Source: Trematomus loennbergii
Taxonomy: Eukaryota > Chordata > Actinopteri > Perciformes > Nototheniidae
Direction of reading: 5' to 3'
DNA length: 64,000 nt
Assembly: GCA_012861695.1 (NCBI GenBank)
Contig: JAAOOA010000351.1
Location: 72,001-136,000 of the forward strand
Of the stretch, positions 33,499 through 45,410 are shown one piece after another; positions within the stretch are counted from its first letter, which is position 1; each line of letters opens with the position of its first letter. A program made the position numbers and the translations under genes. The notes beneath the pieces are model-generated. The model saw only the letters and a program-made list of their open reading frames with translations. It did not search any database and was not told the origin of the DNA.

Positions 33499-34315
33499 AT
33501 GGGAACAGAGAAAACAGTCAGGAGTTTTGAGGTAACGGGTCTAGAAGTGGGCAATGTGGAAGATGGCACATATATAAAGTTGCCCAAGGTTTACACTCAG
33601 AACAAAATCCGTTACCAAAAGAAACATTCTTACCCAGGCGGACCTCAAGAAATGGCCTTATCTGCAGGAAATCCAAATAAAAGAATTAGATGCTGACGTG
33701 GGACTTCTTATTGGAGTAAATACTCCAAAGGCTATGGAACCATGGAAAGTTATAAATACCCAAGGAAACGGCCCATATGCAGTGAAAACACTGTTAGGAT
33801 GGGTCGTTAATGGTCCACCTAATGCTTCCACAGATCCGGATGATGAAACCCCTGTGGCAGTAGTGAACAGGACCTCAATTGTTCACCTTGAGAAGCTTAA
33901 TGAAAGACAATATATTAATGACTTTCCAGAAAACGAGTATGAAGAGGAAAGACAAATGTCAGCTGATGACCGAAAGCTCCTGCAGAGGAGAGAAAAGAGG
34001 AAATATTGCTCTATTGATCTTGGAGTAAAGCAGGATAAAGGAAAGCGACTGAAGGATCAGATGCTTCTGCTCAAAAGGCCTACAGCTAATGCACTAAGAC
34101 TTTCAGTAGAGGACACGGAAAATGCTGAAAAGGCCATTATTTGCCACGAGCAGAGACAGCATTTCAAAGAGGATTTTGCCTTGCTGGAAAAAGCCAAACA
34201 GTGCAATAGAGGAAGCTCCCTATACAAGCTGGACTCTATCATTGATGCTGGGATTCTGAGAGTTGGAGAAGAACTACAAAGATGGCTATGCCAACTGACT
34301 TCAAACATCCAATGA
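33499..34315 (+). pseudogene. BEL/Pao protease-RT linker joined to distal pol
   Basis: LDADVGLLIGVNTPKAMEPW (split by a frameshift near 33690) and GPYAVKTLLGWVVNGP are conserved in BEL/Pao pol before RT. From about 33990 (RRREKRKYCSIDLG) sequence jumps to a region upstream of integrase, so RT and RNase H are deleted. Confidence 0.8.
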
Positions 34316-34667
34316 TTCTACTTAAACATTCTCGTATTTCCAAGTTGATACTAAGCCACATACATCATCAAGTTGGTCACTCAGGTCACATGCTCTCAAA
34401 CTCCTTCAACGTTACTGGCTATCAGCTGCAAACTCTTCAGCCAGGAGGCAGGTGCAATACCTTGCTGACCTGTTTTGGAAGCGCTGGACCAGGGAATACC
34501 TTCCTTTGATGCAAGAACGGCTCAACTGGAATACTATCAAAAGAAACTTCACCCCCGGAGACCTGGTCGTCATCGTTGATGAGAACGCACCGAGGAACAC
34601 TTGGCTCCTGGGACGTGTAGTTAAGACCCTTCCTGATTTCTTTATGAATTATTCTCGCGCAATTTGA
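34282..34667 (+). pseudogene. BEL/Pao integrase ends, core deleted
   Basis: HSRISKLILSHIHHQVGHSG is the N-terminal zinc-binding region. YLADLFWKRWTREYLPLMQE and NTWLLGRVVKTLPD, in a second frame, are the C-terminus. The DDE core between them is absent. Confidence 0.85.
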
Positions 34668-34980
34668 ATTAATCCAAAGTATTTGTTTTTACACATTTAA
34701 AAAGAAAAGGTGAATAAAGAAGCACATTAAAACTAAAGTATCAATGTATGTCACATTTAATCAACTAGTGCAGGGGTACTCAAATACAAATCTTAAAGGT
34801 CCAAAAAAAAAATTTCAATAAGACAAAGGTCCGTTTATTACGGTCATTCAAACTTTTAAACAATTGCAACAAGATTCTTAACACGAGGTTGCAAAAACAA
34901 AAATAATCTGTATGCAGCAGTTTTCATTGTTATTGTGTCTGTGCTTGATCCCTCAGAGTCGCAGTGTAAGAGCTGCACAG

Positions 34981-36850
34981 TTATGAATAAAGGCAGCTGC
35001 ACCCTCTTTCATTCAGCATTCCCATTATTGCTTTATAAATGTCTTGCCCCCTTGTGTGTCCACTGAGGTTCGTCAGGCCCAACACATCTTCAACAAACTC
35101 CCCCTTTGCCTCATCATAAAAACTCACAAACACCAGCAACTGAGCATTGTCAGTGGTGTCAGTGGACTCATCCACAGCTAAGGAAATGCACTGTGCATTT
35201 TGTATTCCATCACAAAGCTGATTAATCAAATCACCAGCCAGTATTTATGTTCTTCTGGTTGCTGTGGAATCTGAGAGGGGGATTTGCTTGATTTTACCTG
35301 TTATTTCCTCTTTTTGTTTACCTTCAAACATGGCAGTGTGAGAAAAAGTTTTTAGAGAGTACTTGTCCATGGACAAGTGAGTTTGGCAATTTACTTGTCC
35401 GAATACATTTTTCACTTGTCCAGAATGGAAAAATTGGGGCCACTGGAATCTTCTTCTTCGCCAACGTATTTTACATTTTCCCACGTTTTTTACGACACCG
35501 CTAACGCAAGTGAGCGGTAAGATTTTACTGCATCACACATACCTAGGGTTGGGTATAGTTTGGATTTTAACGATTCCGGTTCTGCTTTTCGATTCCGGTT
35601 ATTTTCGGTTCTCGATTCCGGTTCTTTGAGAGGGTAAAATAAGTCCCATGACAAACTGGGAGAAAAACATATTTATGAAAACATTAAGTCAAATCTGTAT
35701 TCCTATTTAGAAATCACTTCATACTGTTTAATTTCTTACGGTTATTGAATCAAATTATATAAAAATAATATCTGCATTGTTTAGTTAGTTCTATGTGGTG
35801 CAGTTTGAGAATGTACAATTGGCCCAGTCTCCTCTGATGTTACACTGCAACCTGCCTGTGAGACAGAGTCCAACCACACATGTCCAACACATAGGCCTAA
35901 TAATAATAATACATTATATTTATAGCCTATAGGCCTAGCGCTTTTCTACAACTCAAAGACGCTTGCATGCTTACACATGTCCTGCAATACACATGCTGCA
36001 GCTGCCCAGCTGCTCACTGTTTGTAAAAGTAAATAAATACTATTTTAATTTCAATAATGTATTTTCTATACCCTGCTTCATAAACAATACTGACATCCCT
36101 GTGCTCCTCCGAGTCTGGGGGTCGGGGGATGTGAGGACAGCGCGAGGACACAGACAGGGAGCTGCTTTACTTCATAAAGGAAATGGCGTCAATATACAAC
36201 ATAGGAGCTAAAACGCGTAATAACCTTCATTACGTGTTAGAGAAAGAACATAAGAAAGTTTGACAAAGATTATGCTGTTAAACGGGCAGCGGGTCCGCTG
36301 TGTGTAGAAAGAGAGAGGGAGAGAGAGACGCTGAACTGCACCGTGCAGCGATCCGATGATCCGGAGCAGAGAGAGAGAGCTGCGGTCCGCGGGGCTCGGC
36401 CTCCTGTCCTCACAACTCTTATTAATCACGGTACCGGACAATTGTTATTTGTTCCTACTCGGCACCGAGTTTTGCTTCCCAACCCTGCCACTCTGCTACA
36501 CGTCCCCCCCCCGTCTAACAGTACAGAAAGCGGCGAGATGCATTTCCTTAGGAATCGACAAGCAGAACCGAAACTAACATTTCTAAACGAACAACTGACG
36601 GACACGGACAATTTGCGAATGAGTTCTGCCTTTTGTAAACTGAGTTTATCAATAATTTGTCAATAAATGCGGGCTAAAAACGTCACTTGTCCGCCGGACA
36701 AGTCAATTGAAAGATCTACTTGTCCGACATTGTAAATAACAAGTCCCGGACGGTGGGACGTGTGCTTTTTCGCACACTGCATGGTCTCCATCACTTCAGT
36801 CATGCATTCTTTTATACTTCAGTTATTATCCAGTGGAAAGTCCTTACCTA
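34981..36850 (-). pseudogene. hAT transposase fragment, split
   Basis: KQIPLSDSTATRR, CISLAVDESTDTTDNAQLL (first catalytic Asp region) and GHTRGQDIYKAIMGMLNERG match hAT transposases related to GTF2IRD2-like proteins. Coding runs 36840-36780, is interrupted by the inserted element, and resumes 35331-35030. After NERG the homology ends. Frameshifts include one near 35240. Confidence 0.82.
35332..36779. mobile_element. hAT-like TIR element inserted in a hAT transposase (5-bp TSD)
   Basis: Ends CAGTGTGAGAAAAAG and CTTTTTCGCACACTG; CATGG flanks both sides, a 5-bp duplication, and removal restores the host hAT reading frame. Sub-terminal GGACAAGT/ACTTGTCC words recur at both ends. No transposase was seen. 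Confidence 0.78.
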
Positions 36851-36870
36851 CTGGCCTAGTTAAATGAAAG

Positions 36871-38066
36871 TGGTTACTTTTTTTTGGCTGGGCAGTGGGC
36901 AGTGTAGTTTTACACACCGTCTTATTTGACTTTCTCAGGACTTAAAACTGTTTTTGGGGGCAGACCCCCACAAAGAAAACAATATATTTACACACGTAAG
37001 GTCATCATCTTAACAGTTTTGTATGCTCATCCGTGAGCAAAGCATCAAGTTGACATGTCTATTACAGCTGAATGTGGCGATTACCATTTTGTTCAGCAAA
37101 ACGCCTCACAAACGTATTAAGATCCAAAGCTTTAGTGCGTTTTGATTCAATGCTGAGTACAGCCAAACTTGACAGTCTCTTCTCTGTCATTGTAGACCGC
37201 AAATACCTCATTCCTTCAGTACTTGGGTCCGAATGCTTCTCGTTTTGCGCCGTACCGTTCAAATGAAATCGCCAATCATATTTCCACGCTCGCGCCAGAG
37301 CCGGGGGAGGGGTTACAAGACATGCATCTTGTGCTGCATTCAGTTGCATTTGGACATTAGAGACTTTCTCTCATAAATGCCCGATGAGCCACAACTTTTC
37401 TTTCAAAACAAAGCTGCCAACTGGGGTGGCAGCTGGGGTGGCAAGGCCTATTTTTAGGGTGGTAGTTGCCACCCCATGCCACTCCGGTAGGTGAAACTAG
37501 GCTACTAGCTACAGTACAGATGCAGCTAGATGAGCTGTTAACTCTCGCTCTGACTTTTTTTTAAACACACACGCATTTTTCCCACCCGCTTTCCGTGAAG
37601 ACCCGCCCTACTGTGCCTCTGATTCACAGACTGTTGGTGGGGGGGGAAAACGCTGACGGGATGCTGAATGTGATTGGACCATAGCGTTGACAGACACACA
37701 CAGACAGTGGAACAGTCTGACATGCAGAGCGCTGTTTGCAGTGGACATACCGGAGAATTTTGACTCGTTGCGTTGTGGCGATGTCTCGCAGATAACACAG
37801 ATAATACAGATGAAAAGTATAATTTGCTCAGAGTCCAGAGACAGTTGTGGTCCGGACTTTGAGGATGCCTGAACTAGTGCATACATGCATAGGTAATATT
37901 TAAATCAGTAAATTAAATAGCATATTATTCAATGTATGTATTTTTTAATATATTTATTTTGGTAGGTTTGCTCTTCCGTAATAATTATAATAATGGAGTA
38001 TTTTCACAGTGTGGTGTTTGTACTTTCACTTCAGGATGTACTACCTGCAGCACGTGCTGATAAAGG
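36871..38066 (-). mobile_element. second hAT remnant (C-terminal coding and 5' end)
   Basis: A C-terminal hAT-like segment lies at 37062-37250 (minus): STMTEKRLSSLAVLSIESKR. Upstream, TGGGGTGGCAGCTGGGGTGG and further non-coding sequence look like the element's other part. Boundaries are not resolved. Confidence 0.5.
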
Positions 38067-38074
38067 GTCTAAAG

Positions 38075-38573
38075 CAGGGGTGTCAAACTCAATTTCATCA
38101 CGGGCCACATCAGCATTATGGTTGCACTCAAAGGGCCGGTTGTAACTTTAAGACTATATCATTAATTAATAACTTCATAATTAACTACGTCTGAAAGCAG
38201 AAGTCTAGAGCAAATAATTGCAAGTCTCTTCAGTAAGAATGTCACAATATGATTTTAAAAGAAAAGCCACATTCTGGAAAACATTGATTGTGACATTTTG
38301 AAAAAGAGAAGTGACATTTTGAAAAAAAATCTATTTATGAGAAAAGGCTAATTCTAAGAAAAAAGGCATATTTGGACAAAAAAAGTCAAATTCTGAGAAA
38401 AAGTCAAATTTGAGATGCATTGTGGGACATGTCGTTTATGGGCAACGTGCTTCTGTAAAGTAGCATGTAACCGTATAATAAACATATTATATTCTTTGCA
38501 TGCTCTTGTGGGGCCACATAAAATGAAGTCGCGGGCCGGATTTGGCCCCCGGGCCTTGAGTTTGACACCCCTG
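38075..38573. mobile_element. hAT MITE (CAGGGGTGTCAAACTCAA ends)
   Basis: Ends CAGGGGTGTCAAACTCAA and TTGAGTTTGACACCCCTG; perfect 8-bp duplication GTCTAAAG at 38067-38074 and 38574-38581. 499 bp, non-coding. Confidence 0.95.
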
Positions 38574-38648
38574 GTCTAAAGTGTTATTAATGTGATAATA
38601 AAGTGCTACTGAAGAGTTAAAGTGTTAATGAGAGTAAAGGGAACAGAC

Positions 38649-38763
38649 CTGCTCTGTGTATCCGAAGCTGAGGCTGTAAAACAGCGTCCAGTAGTTTCTG
38701 GAGTCTCTTGTTCTCCTCTTTGGAAAGAGACAGCTCCTCCTCGAGCATTTGGACTTTACTCAT
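38649..38763 (-). CDS. C2H2 zinc-finger protein, 5' coding exon B (26-codon deletion)
   Basis: Paralogue of 12765-12957 with the same start context (MSKVQM), end (QLRIHRA) and phase-1 GT donor. It lacks exactly 78 bp, which removes the most conserved part of the N-terminal helix (LSLKKQRLTAAAEEIFALF) while keeping frame. By order and strand its finger exon is A (26577-28048), about 10.6 kb downstream. Whether a protein without this segment is functional is unknown. The upstream flank to 39110 is the duplicated 5' UTR/promoter region. Confidence 0.78.
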
Positions 38764-39130
38764 GTTTCCTAGATCACCTTTCCTGCAGACTCCGTTAAAC
38801 ACACCGTTTCTCTCTCCATCAAACTCTCAATCTGACTAGTGTTGCTAACGTGTTTCCAGCTAGCATGCTAAGCTAGCTCCTATAGTCCGAGGTAAACGCT
38901 CCAGAAAAAAGAGCACAGAGTCCATTCGGAGGTTTATCCAGACACACAGATGATGGATCAGTAGTGCTGGAGCTCACACACACTTTCTCAGGAACACAGA
39001 GAGAGAGAACCGTAGCGACGAGACGCCACATGGATCCAGGTTTCTTCTTCTTCTTCTTTCTTCTTTCTTCTTCTTGTTTTTGGCGGATTGCAAACAACTT
39101 AAAAGGTGCATACCGCCACCTACTGTACAT
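38764..39130 (-). promoter_or_regulatory. 5' flank/UTR of ZNF exon B
   Basis: Matches 12958-13285; contains the expanded TTCTTCTTCTTCTTTCTTCT tract and ends at CCGCCACCTACTGTA, where LINE sequence begins. Confidence 0.5.
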
Positions 39131-39286
39131 GAGTATGAATCATCATATCATACCAACTCTTTAACCTATGATCTAATCAAAATAAATAAATAAATCAACA
39201 AAAAAAACATGAAATAAATAAATAAACAAAATAAAAATCTATGTTCTTTCCTGACCTAATGTTAAATTATTTTTCCTACCCCAGTT

Positions 39287-39514
39287 TCACTCAAGAATGT
39301 AAACAGTGCCTTTCTGGTAGCTCTCTCCCTCTCCTTTTGTTCCCAAAACACCAACCACACTCCATTCCCTCTCTGCCTCTAAAACTTTAGCCTTTAGTTT
39401 TTCTCTTTCCGCTTTATAGATGTCACAATGTATCAAGATATGTTCTACATCTTCTTTTACTCCACAGCTCCCACACTTGTCACTGTCACTTTTCCCCATG
39501 ATATACAGTACCAT
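39287..39514 (-). pseudogene. LINE ORF2 C-terminal zinc motif
   Basis: CGSCGVKEDVEHILIHCDIY is the CCHC motif at the end of I/jockey-group ORF2 proteins. Confidence 0.85.
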
Positions 39515-39853
39515 TCAATGCTGTGTGATTTATTCTGAGTCTAGCGATCGTGATTTCCTCCCTTCTGTTTCTTTCTTTATAAATATGAATTGTAATTGTC
39601 TTTTGTACTTTGTGATATTCTTTGCCTTTCTGGTCTTTCTCCCACCTTTTCTGCCAGATCTCCATCCCTTTCTTCTTAATTACTGCTTTTCCTTCTCCTT
39701 TACCAAGTTGAACTGGTAATGTGATTTCCTTTTGTAGTGCACTTTTTGCTATTTATCAGCACACTCGTTCCCTTTCACCCCCTCATGTGCAGGCACCCAG
39801 CAGAACTGCAGATCTATACCGCCTCTGTGGTCTTAACAGGCTATGATTCAGTT

Positions 39854-40201
39854 CTATGAGAATGTCTTCTCTGGCAGTTGTTTTGATTGTATGCTTTGTA
39901 ATATGGACAATGAATCTGTGCACATCACCACCCTATCTGGTCTGACCTCTTCAACCCACTGTAATCCTATTATTACAGCCAGCATTTCTGCTGTGTACAC
40001 TGATAATTGATCAGACGCTCTTTTTGAAATAGATATTTTAAATTCTGGGATGTATATACCAACTCCAACACACTCTTCCTTGTTCTTAGAACCATCTGTG
40101 TACATTTGTAGGCAATTGTAATACTTTTCATTCAGATACATACTTGTTTTAATTCCCACTTCATTTACTTGCCACTCTTTTTTCCTTTCTACAATACTCA
40201 T
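39854..40201 (-). pseudogene. LINE RNase H domain
   Basis: MYTDGSKNKEECVGVGIYIP (first Asp), SVYTAEMLAVIIGLQWVEEV (Glu) and CTDSLSILQSI (second Asp): three RNase H catalytic residues are visible. It ends in a frameshift toward the C-terminal block. Confidence 0.88.
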
Positions 40202-40208
40202 ATCTATT

Positions 40209-40692
40209 TTAGCTTCTGGGAAAAGCCATGGGGAACACTACTAATGGGGTTGCTTTAGCAAACGTGATATTCTCCACTCCATATGCCCTCGTTCTCTCCT
40301 TACTCGTCCAGCCAAACCCACGTCCCTGGAATTTGCATATTCCCAGCAATCCTGTAATATTCTGTTTGAAATATTTTCTCTCCACTTCCTTGTAGCCTGA
40401 CCCAGTATGACAGAGCAAGTTTCTCTCTTCTGATCTCCAGAGGTGTCTCTCCTGCTTCTATCAGAACTGCATTGATAGGGGATGACTTTATCGCTCCAAT
40501 ACACAACCGCAATGCTTTATATTGTATTCTATCAATTTTTAAAAGCGATGTTTTTGCTGCTGCTCCATACACTATACAACCATAATCTATTGTGGACCTC
40601 ATAATTGATCTGTAAATGTTTATTAATGCTTGTTTGTCTGCGCCCCAGTTGCATCCAGCTACAGCTCGCAATAATTTAATACTTTTTTGCAT
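40209..40692 (-). pseudogene. LINE RT thumb region
   Basis: SIKLLRAVAGCNWGADKQAL, STIDYGCIVYGAA and KIDRIQYKALRLCIGA are the conserved post-RT region of I-type LINEs. It lies in other frames than its neighbours and is frameshifted again near 40300. Confidence 0.85.
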
Positions 40693-41977
40693 TTTGTTTC
40701 CACTTGTTTAATATGCATTTTCCATGTATATTTGCTATCAAACCACAGTCCTAGGTATTTGAACTCATTCACCTTTGTCATTGGACGATCATATAGTGTT
40801 AGCTGTTGGCCATCAATCTTGCGTTTGTTTGTGAATACCATGTAGCATGACTTGCTTTCTGACATTTTGAATCCCCAGTTATATGACCACCTCTCCACTT
40901 TTTTAATCGCTCTAGCTATATTCTCCATTACGTATGGGGCATTTCTTCCCCTCATCCAAATAGCCCCATCATCTGCGTATAGAGCCGATTGAATGCATGT
41001 GTCTAAACATGTAAATATATCATTGATCATGATGTTAAATAATATTGGACTGACTGCACTCCCTTGGGGATACCATTTTCTATTTCAAAATAGTTGGAAA
41101 TATCTGCTCCAACCTTTACTCTAAATGTCCTGTCTGTTAAAAAGGCCCTTACCCAATTGTACATTCTCCCTCCAATACCCATTCTACTCAATTTGATCAG
41201 TAACCCATCCCTCCACATACAGTCATACGCCTTTTCAATGTCAAAGTACACTATTGCCATTATCTCTTTCATTTTCAATGTTTTTTCCACATCATTACTC
41301 ACTCTTACTAAAGCATCTATTGTGGACCGCCCTTTACGAAATCCGCTCTGAAAACTACTCAGCAGCCCTTTCTGCTCCAGTACATGTGAGAGCCTACGGA
41401 CAATGATCTTTTCCATCCATTTACATAGGTGTGATGTAAGAGCTATTGGTCTGTAGTTACTAGGGTTAGCTGTATCTTTCCCTGGCTTATTGAATGGTAG
41501 CACGACTGCTGTTTTCCACAAACTTGGCATATCTCCTTCTCTCCAGATTTTATTGAAAAGACTCAGCACCATTGTCATAGTTTCCATAGGCAACTGTCTA
41601 AACATAGCATAACATAGCTGGTCTTGTCCTGGGGCTGTATAACCTGTACCTTGTAAGGCTATTTTGAGTTCTGACATTGTAAATTCCACATCAAGAGCTG
41701 ACCTATTATCCTGTCTCTTCTCCTTCACGTTTTCATTCTCTGCTAGTAACTGCTGTTTTTGCTGCCTATGAATATCACTGAGATGTTCCCCGCTATGTAC
41801 TGCTGCAAGTGTCCTTCCTAACATGTCTGCCTTCTCTTTATCTGTCACTGCCAGCCTCTCCCCATCAACCAAAGCTGGAATTTTAATGGATTTCCTTTTC
41901 CCACTCATCCGCTTAAACATGGACCAGACATCACCTAATTTACTCCTCTGCCAATGGTAGAACAAAATTCTCTCCAT
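40659..41977 (-). pseudogene. LINE reverse transcriptase core
   Basis: It copies LINE RNA at the nicked target. Motifs: NYRPIALTSHLCKWMEKIIV, GLLSSFQSGFRKGRSTIDAL, VYFDIEKAYDCMWRDG (first Asp), then in a second frame ALYADDGAIWM (YADD). A frameshift near 41035 separates the two parts just after ENGIPKG. Confidence 0.92.
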
Positions 41978-42930
41978 GTTCTTTTTTTTGTGTATTTGAT
42001 TGTCCTTCGAGCAGCTGCCCTTTTCCTTTGAAACTCTATAACATTATTTTGTGTCATGTTTTTCTTTAATTCTCTAAATGCATTATTTCGCTCTTTAATA
42101 GCCCTGCTGCATTCCTCATTCCACCATGGCACCACTTTCTTCCTACCCTTGGTTGTTGTTTTGGGTATACTGTTCTCTGCTGCATTTAGAATATGTTGCG
42201 TTATTTGGCTTGTAATTACCTCTATGCTTCCCTCTGATGTTAGCAGGTGTACCGACTCCTCACACCATATCCTAATTTCCCCCAATCAGCTTTAGCAAAG
42301 CACCACCTGGTTATTACACCTCCTTCCTGTATATATACATTAGTATTCATTTTAGTAAGCACTGGATAATGGTCACTTCCTACTGTGGAGTTATTCAAAA
42401 CAAACCATTCGCATGTATGAACCAAACAGTTTGACACTAATGTCAGATCCAGGCATGAACCTTCCCCCTGTGTACATCTACTCTTGTGCCATGTCCATCA
42501 TTAAGGCATACTAGTGTTCTTTCCTCCAGCATTTCTTCCACTATATTTCCGTTACTGTCTGTATGGTTGCTGCCCCATAGACTGTTGTGTGCATTGAAAT
42601 CACCACACCAAACTTCCTTCCTATGTTTATTGCCTGCTATTTCTTTAAATATATCAGTGGTTAGATTTTTACATGGGTTGTATAAATTGATTATCCTAAT
42701 GTTATCTTGTTTCCTAGGGTTGCAGATTTCCACTATAATACACTCTATATCATCAGGAGATTGCACCTCCCTATATGCCACACCATCTTTGAGAAACGTG
42801 GCACACCCTCCACCATTTTGATTATTATCTCTATCATGCCTTATACAGCTAAATCCTGGAATGACAAAGTCTAATTGAGGTCGTAACCAGGTTTCTTGCA
42901 CACATATTACCTCAGGGACTACCTCTAGAT
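41935..42930 (-). pseudogene. LINE AP endonuclease, main part
   Basis: VICVQETWLRPQ (Glu), VWCGDFNAHNSLWGS (Asp/Asn) and GSDHYPV (Asp-His) are the catalytic motifs of APE-type endonucleases that nick the target DNA. Frameshifts lie near 42440 and 42285. The N-terminal strand is on the other side of the hAT MITE. Confidence 0.9.
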
Positions 42931-43853
42931 CAGTGGTTCTCAACTGGTGGGTCGCGACCCAAAAGTGGGTCGCGGACCCGTTTCGAGTGGGTCGCGGATG
43001 TGTGAGTGAAGAAAAAAAAGTTGAAAAGAAAAAATTTTTGGGGGAAAAGTCAAACTTTTATTTTGAAGGCCCGATTTTCTAACGCTGTGCATGCAGTCGG
43101 CGTTGGACTGGAAGTACCGGAGACCATAAACGGTTTTGAAAACTTCTGTCACGATCGTCTTCTCAATAAAATATCTTTGCTGATGTTTTTTCGAGTCTTC
43201 TGACCAATCAGAATCAAGATTGTTGCCGGAAGTCCCCACGGAGAATAACTTTGCGGTAGAACTCTTTTTTACATCCATGGGTACAACTTCAGATAAAAAT
43301 GAACACATAATGAAATATGACCCCCGGTTTGATGATTGACAGGTCACAGAACAATGGGAGCTATCTACCCTTACCCACAATTTAAAGTAAGTCACACAGA
43401 CTATCTCCTCTTTACTCTTCTCACAGCAAGATGTCAGAACAAAGTGAAAAACAAACAATGGCATAAAATATTATTAATATGTCGGGTAGTAATAGATTTA
43501 TTTATTTTCTTCTCAGAGTGTACCAGAATGCGTAGTTTATGTTAGTATTTCTAAAAATCTCCTGGGGGAGAATCCCCCAGACCCCCTGCTGGGGTTGGGT
43601 TTTCCTTTTTATATAGTTCAGCTTTGATTCCATCATCTCATTAAACCTTTTTTAAAAGCATACTTTTGTTCTGTGAAGGGATATAAGGGATATATGCACT
43701 GTATTTCACTTTCATTAATATTGTATGCTGAAAAGCGTATATATTACAGTACGATTTTTTGTTGAATAGATTTGAGTGCTTCAAAATGTTGGGTCGCGAT
43801 GTATTGACCAAGTAAAAAGTGGGTCCCGAGGCCTGACCAGTTGAGAACCACTG
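42931..43853. mobile_element. hAT MITE (CAGTGGTTCTCAACTGGTG ends)
   Basis: Ends CAGTGGTTCTCAACTGG and CCAGTTGAGAACCACTG. 8-bp duplication CTCTAGAT (42923-42930) / GTCTAGAT (43854-43861), one mismatch. 923 bp, non-coding; it splits the LINE endonuclease. Confidence 0.94.
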
Positions 43854-43861
43854 GTCTAGAT

Positions 43862-43937
43862 CATATATATATTTTTTGAATTCTTGACCATTAGCTATGA
43901 GGCTTCTTGCGTTCCACTGTAGTATGTGCAGCACCAT
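43862..43937 (-). pseudogene. LINE ORF2 start (endonuclease N-terminus)
   Basis: MVLHILQWNARSLIANGQEF (Asn of the QWNxRS motif) begins at 43937 and continues to the hAT insertion. It lies in the same frame as ORF1 upstream, with no stop between. Confidence 0.85.
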
Positions 43938-45245
43938 GATTAAGGATCTAACCCTCATCCTGATTTTCATTTTCCCCAGCTCCATTATAGTTAGCATTGC
44001 ATGTATCTGATCTGCTTTAATATCTTTCATGTCAAGGAATTTTCCAGCTGCCTCCACAATGGCTTTGATTCTATCACTTTTCTTTTTTAACTGCAATGCA
44101 ACATTTACAGTATGGCATATAAATACCACAAAATTCACCTTTTTCACTCCTAAAACATCATCATCCTCTTTACTCTTGGTGGCGCTGTGGGGTTGGATTT
44201 GAAGATTACTTTTTGGTGTGTTCCTGACATTTTGTATTGTAATGCTCTGCTCCATTCCACTAGGGGTCTTATTGATTGTTACTGTTCCCCTTACTTTCTT
44301 TATTGCTTCTGCGTATGAAACTTTGTTTGTAATCTTAACTCTCTGCACCTCTCTGGCCTCTCTCTGCACTTCACAACCTCCAAACGCAGCACTGTGATCT
44401 CCTCCGCAGTTACAACATTTAACCTTTGCATCCTTTTCACATTTCCCATACTCATGTTTTCCTCCGCATCTCGCACACCTTAGCTGTCCTTTACACTGCT
44501 GCGCTGTGTGCCCCATTCGTTGACATGCGTAGCACCTGAGAGGTTTGGGGATGTACTCCCTAACCATGAAGTTCAAATATCCCATTTGTACTGCCTTAGG
44601 TAAGATTCTCTCAAACTGAATGAGAACTGATAATGTTTCTTTGAGTGTACCATCCCGTTTGCTTTTAAGCCTTGTGACTTCCACTATTTTGCCTCCTTTT
44701 AATTCACTTTTCACATCTTCCATTGACATGTCCAATGGTACTCCTGAGATTACTCCTCTCAGTTTTGCCATTGCTCCTGGAACATGCGCCTTCATTTTCT
44801 CCCCATTCAGTGAGTTCATTCCCAGAATCTTTTCCTGCTGCTGTTTGTTATTGGCATGTATCAATACCCGCTTGTTGTTCATGAATTTAGCAAATTTAAT
44901 TTTTCCAATCTCTTTTTCAATTGCTTTGGTAAGTTTAATCGGGTGGTAATGCCCACCATCCTGATTGAATTATATTACAACTTTCCACTCGTGTTCTATT
45001 TCTTTATTCAACATTGCTTGGCTGTCATTTTGACTGACTCTTGATTTTTTGTTTTGCTTAGCCTCGTCTGCTTCACCCGACCAATCCGACCAACTTCGAG
45101 CTCTTACTGAACTATCTCTTTCTCTCAAAGATCTTTTCTTCTTCGCAGCTTTGGATATCATCCATTCCATATTGTTTCTTTGGCTACCAACTGAGCTGGT
45201 TGACATGATGAAACACTCAATGTACAGTTTATGCAAATCCGCCAA
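43938..45245 (-). pseudogene. LINE ORF1 (Cys/His-knuckle RNA-binding protein)
   Basis: ORF1 protein binds LINE RNA. The N-terminal part (45245-44970: EWMISKAAKKKRSLRERDSS, SDWSGEADEAKQNKKSRVS) and the main part (44882-43938) are separated by a frameshift near 44970. The main part has KLRGVISGVPLDMSMEDVKS and a knuckle array: CYACQRMGHTAQQC, CARCGGKHEYGKC, CCNCGGDHSAAFGGC. An acidic C-terminal end with a TAG is readable in another frame (about 43947), which suggests that the present read-through into ORF2 comes from a late frameshift. Confidence 0.87.
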
Positions 45246-45410
45246 AATAACAGTCCAATGCTACCGTTTCTGTATGTATCCGAATTTCCGATTCTCTCTG
45301 AGCTTTCTGCCACGCGTCTCCAACTTCACTTCCTTCTTCCGGCCGCAGTTTGGTTTCCTCCGTCCGGGTGTGCATAACAAGTGTTGCCTTCACTACCTCT
45401 CATCGGGCCC

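Larger units (their letters stand above)
31755..34670 (+). mobile_element. BEL/Pao LTR retrotransposon, heavily deleted
   Basis: Gag, zinc-knuckle/protease, a pol linker and integrase ends follow in order on the plus strand. RT, RNase H and the integrase core are missing, and an LTR is inserted in gag. No flanking LTRs were recognised. Confidence 0.85.
34772..36870 (-). mobile_element. hAT element (GTF2IRD2/ZBED-type transposase), remnant
   Basis: A 3' end CAGGGGTACTCAAAT (plus strand, about 34774) and transposase fragments run on the minus strand. It is split by the TIR element at 35332-36779 and lacks the C-terminal half. Confidence 0.75.

Noticed and set aside
36343..36666. Overlapping ORFs inside the CAGTGTG-ended element
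   Set aside because: Three frames are open at once in GC-rich sequence; no domain.
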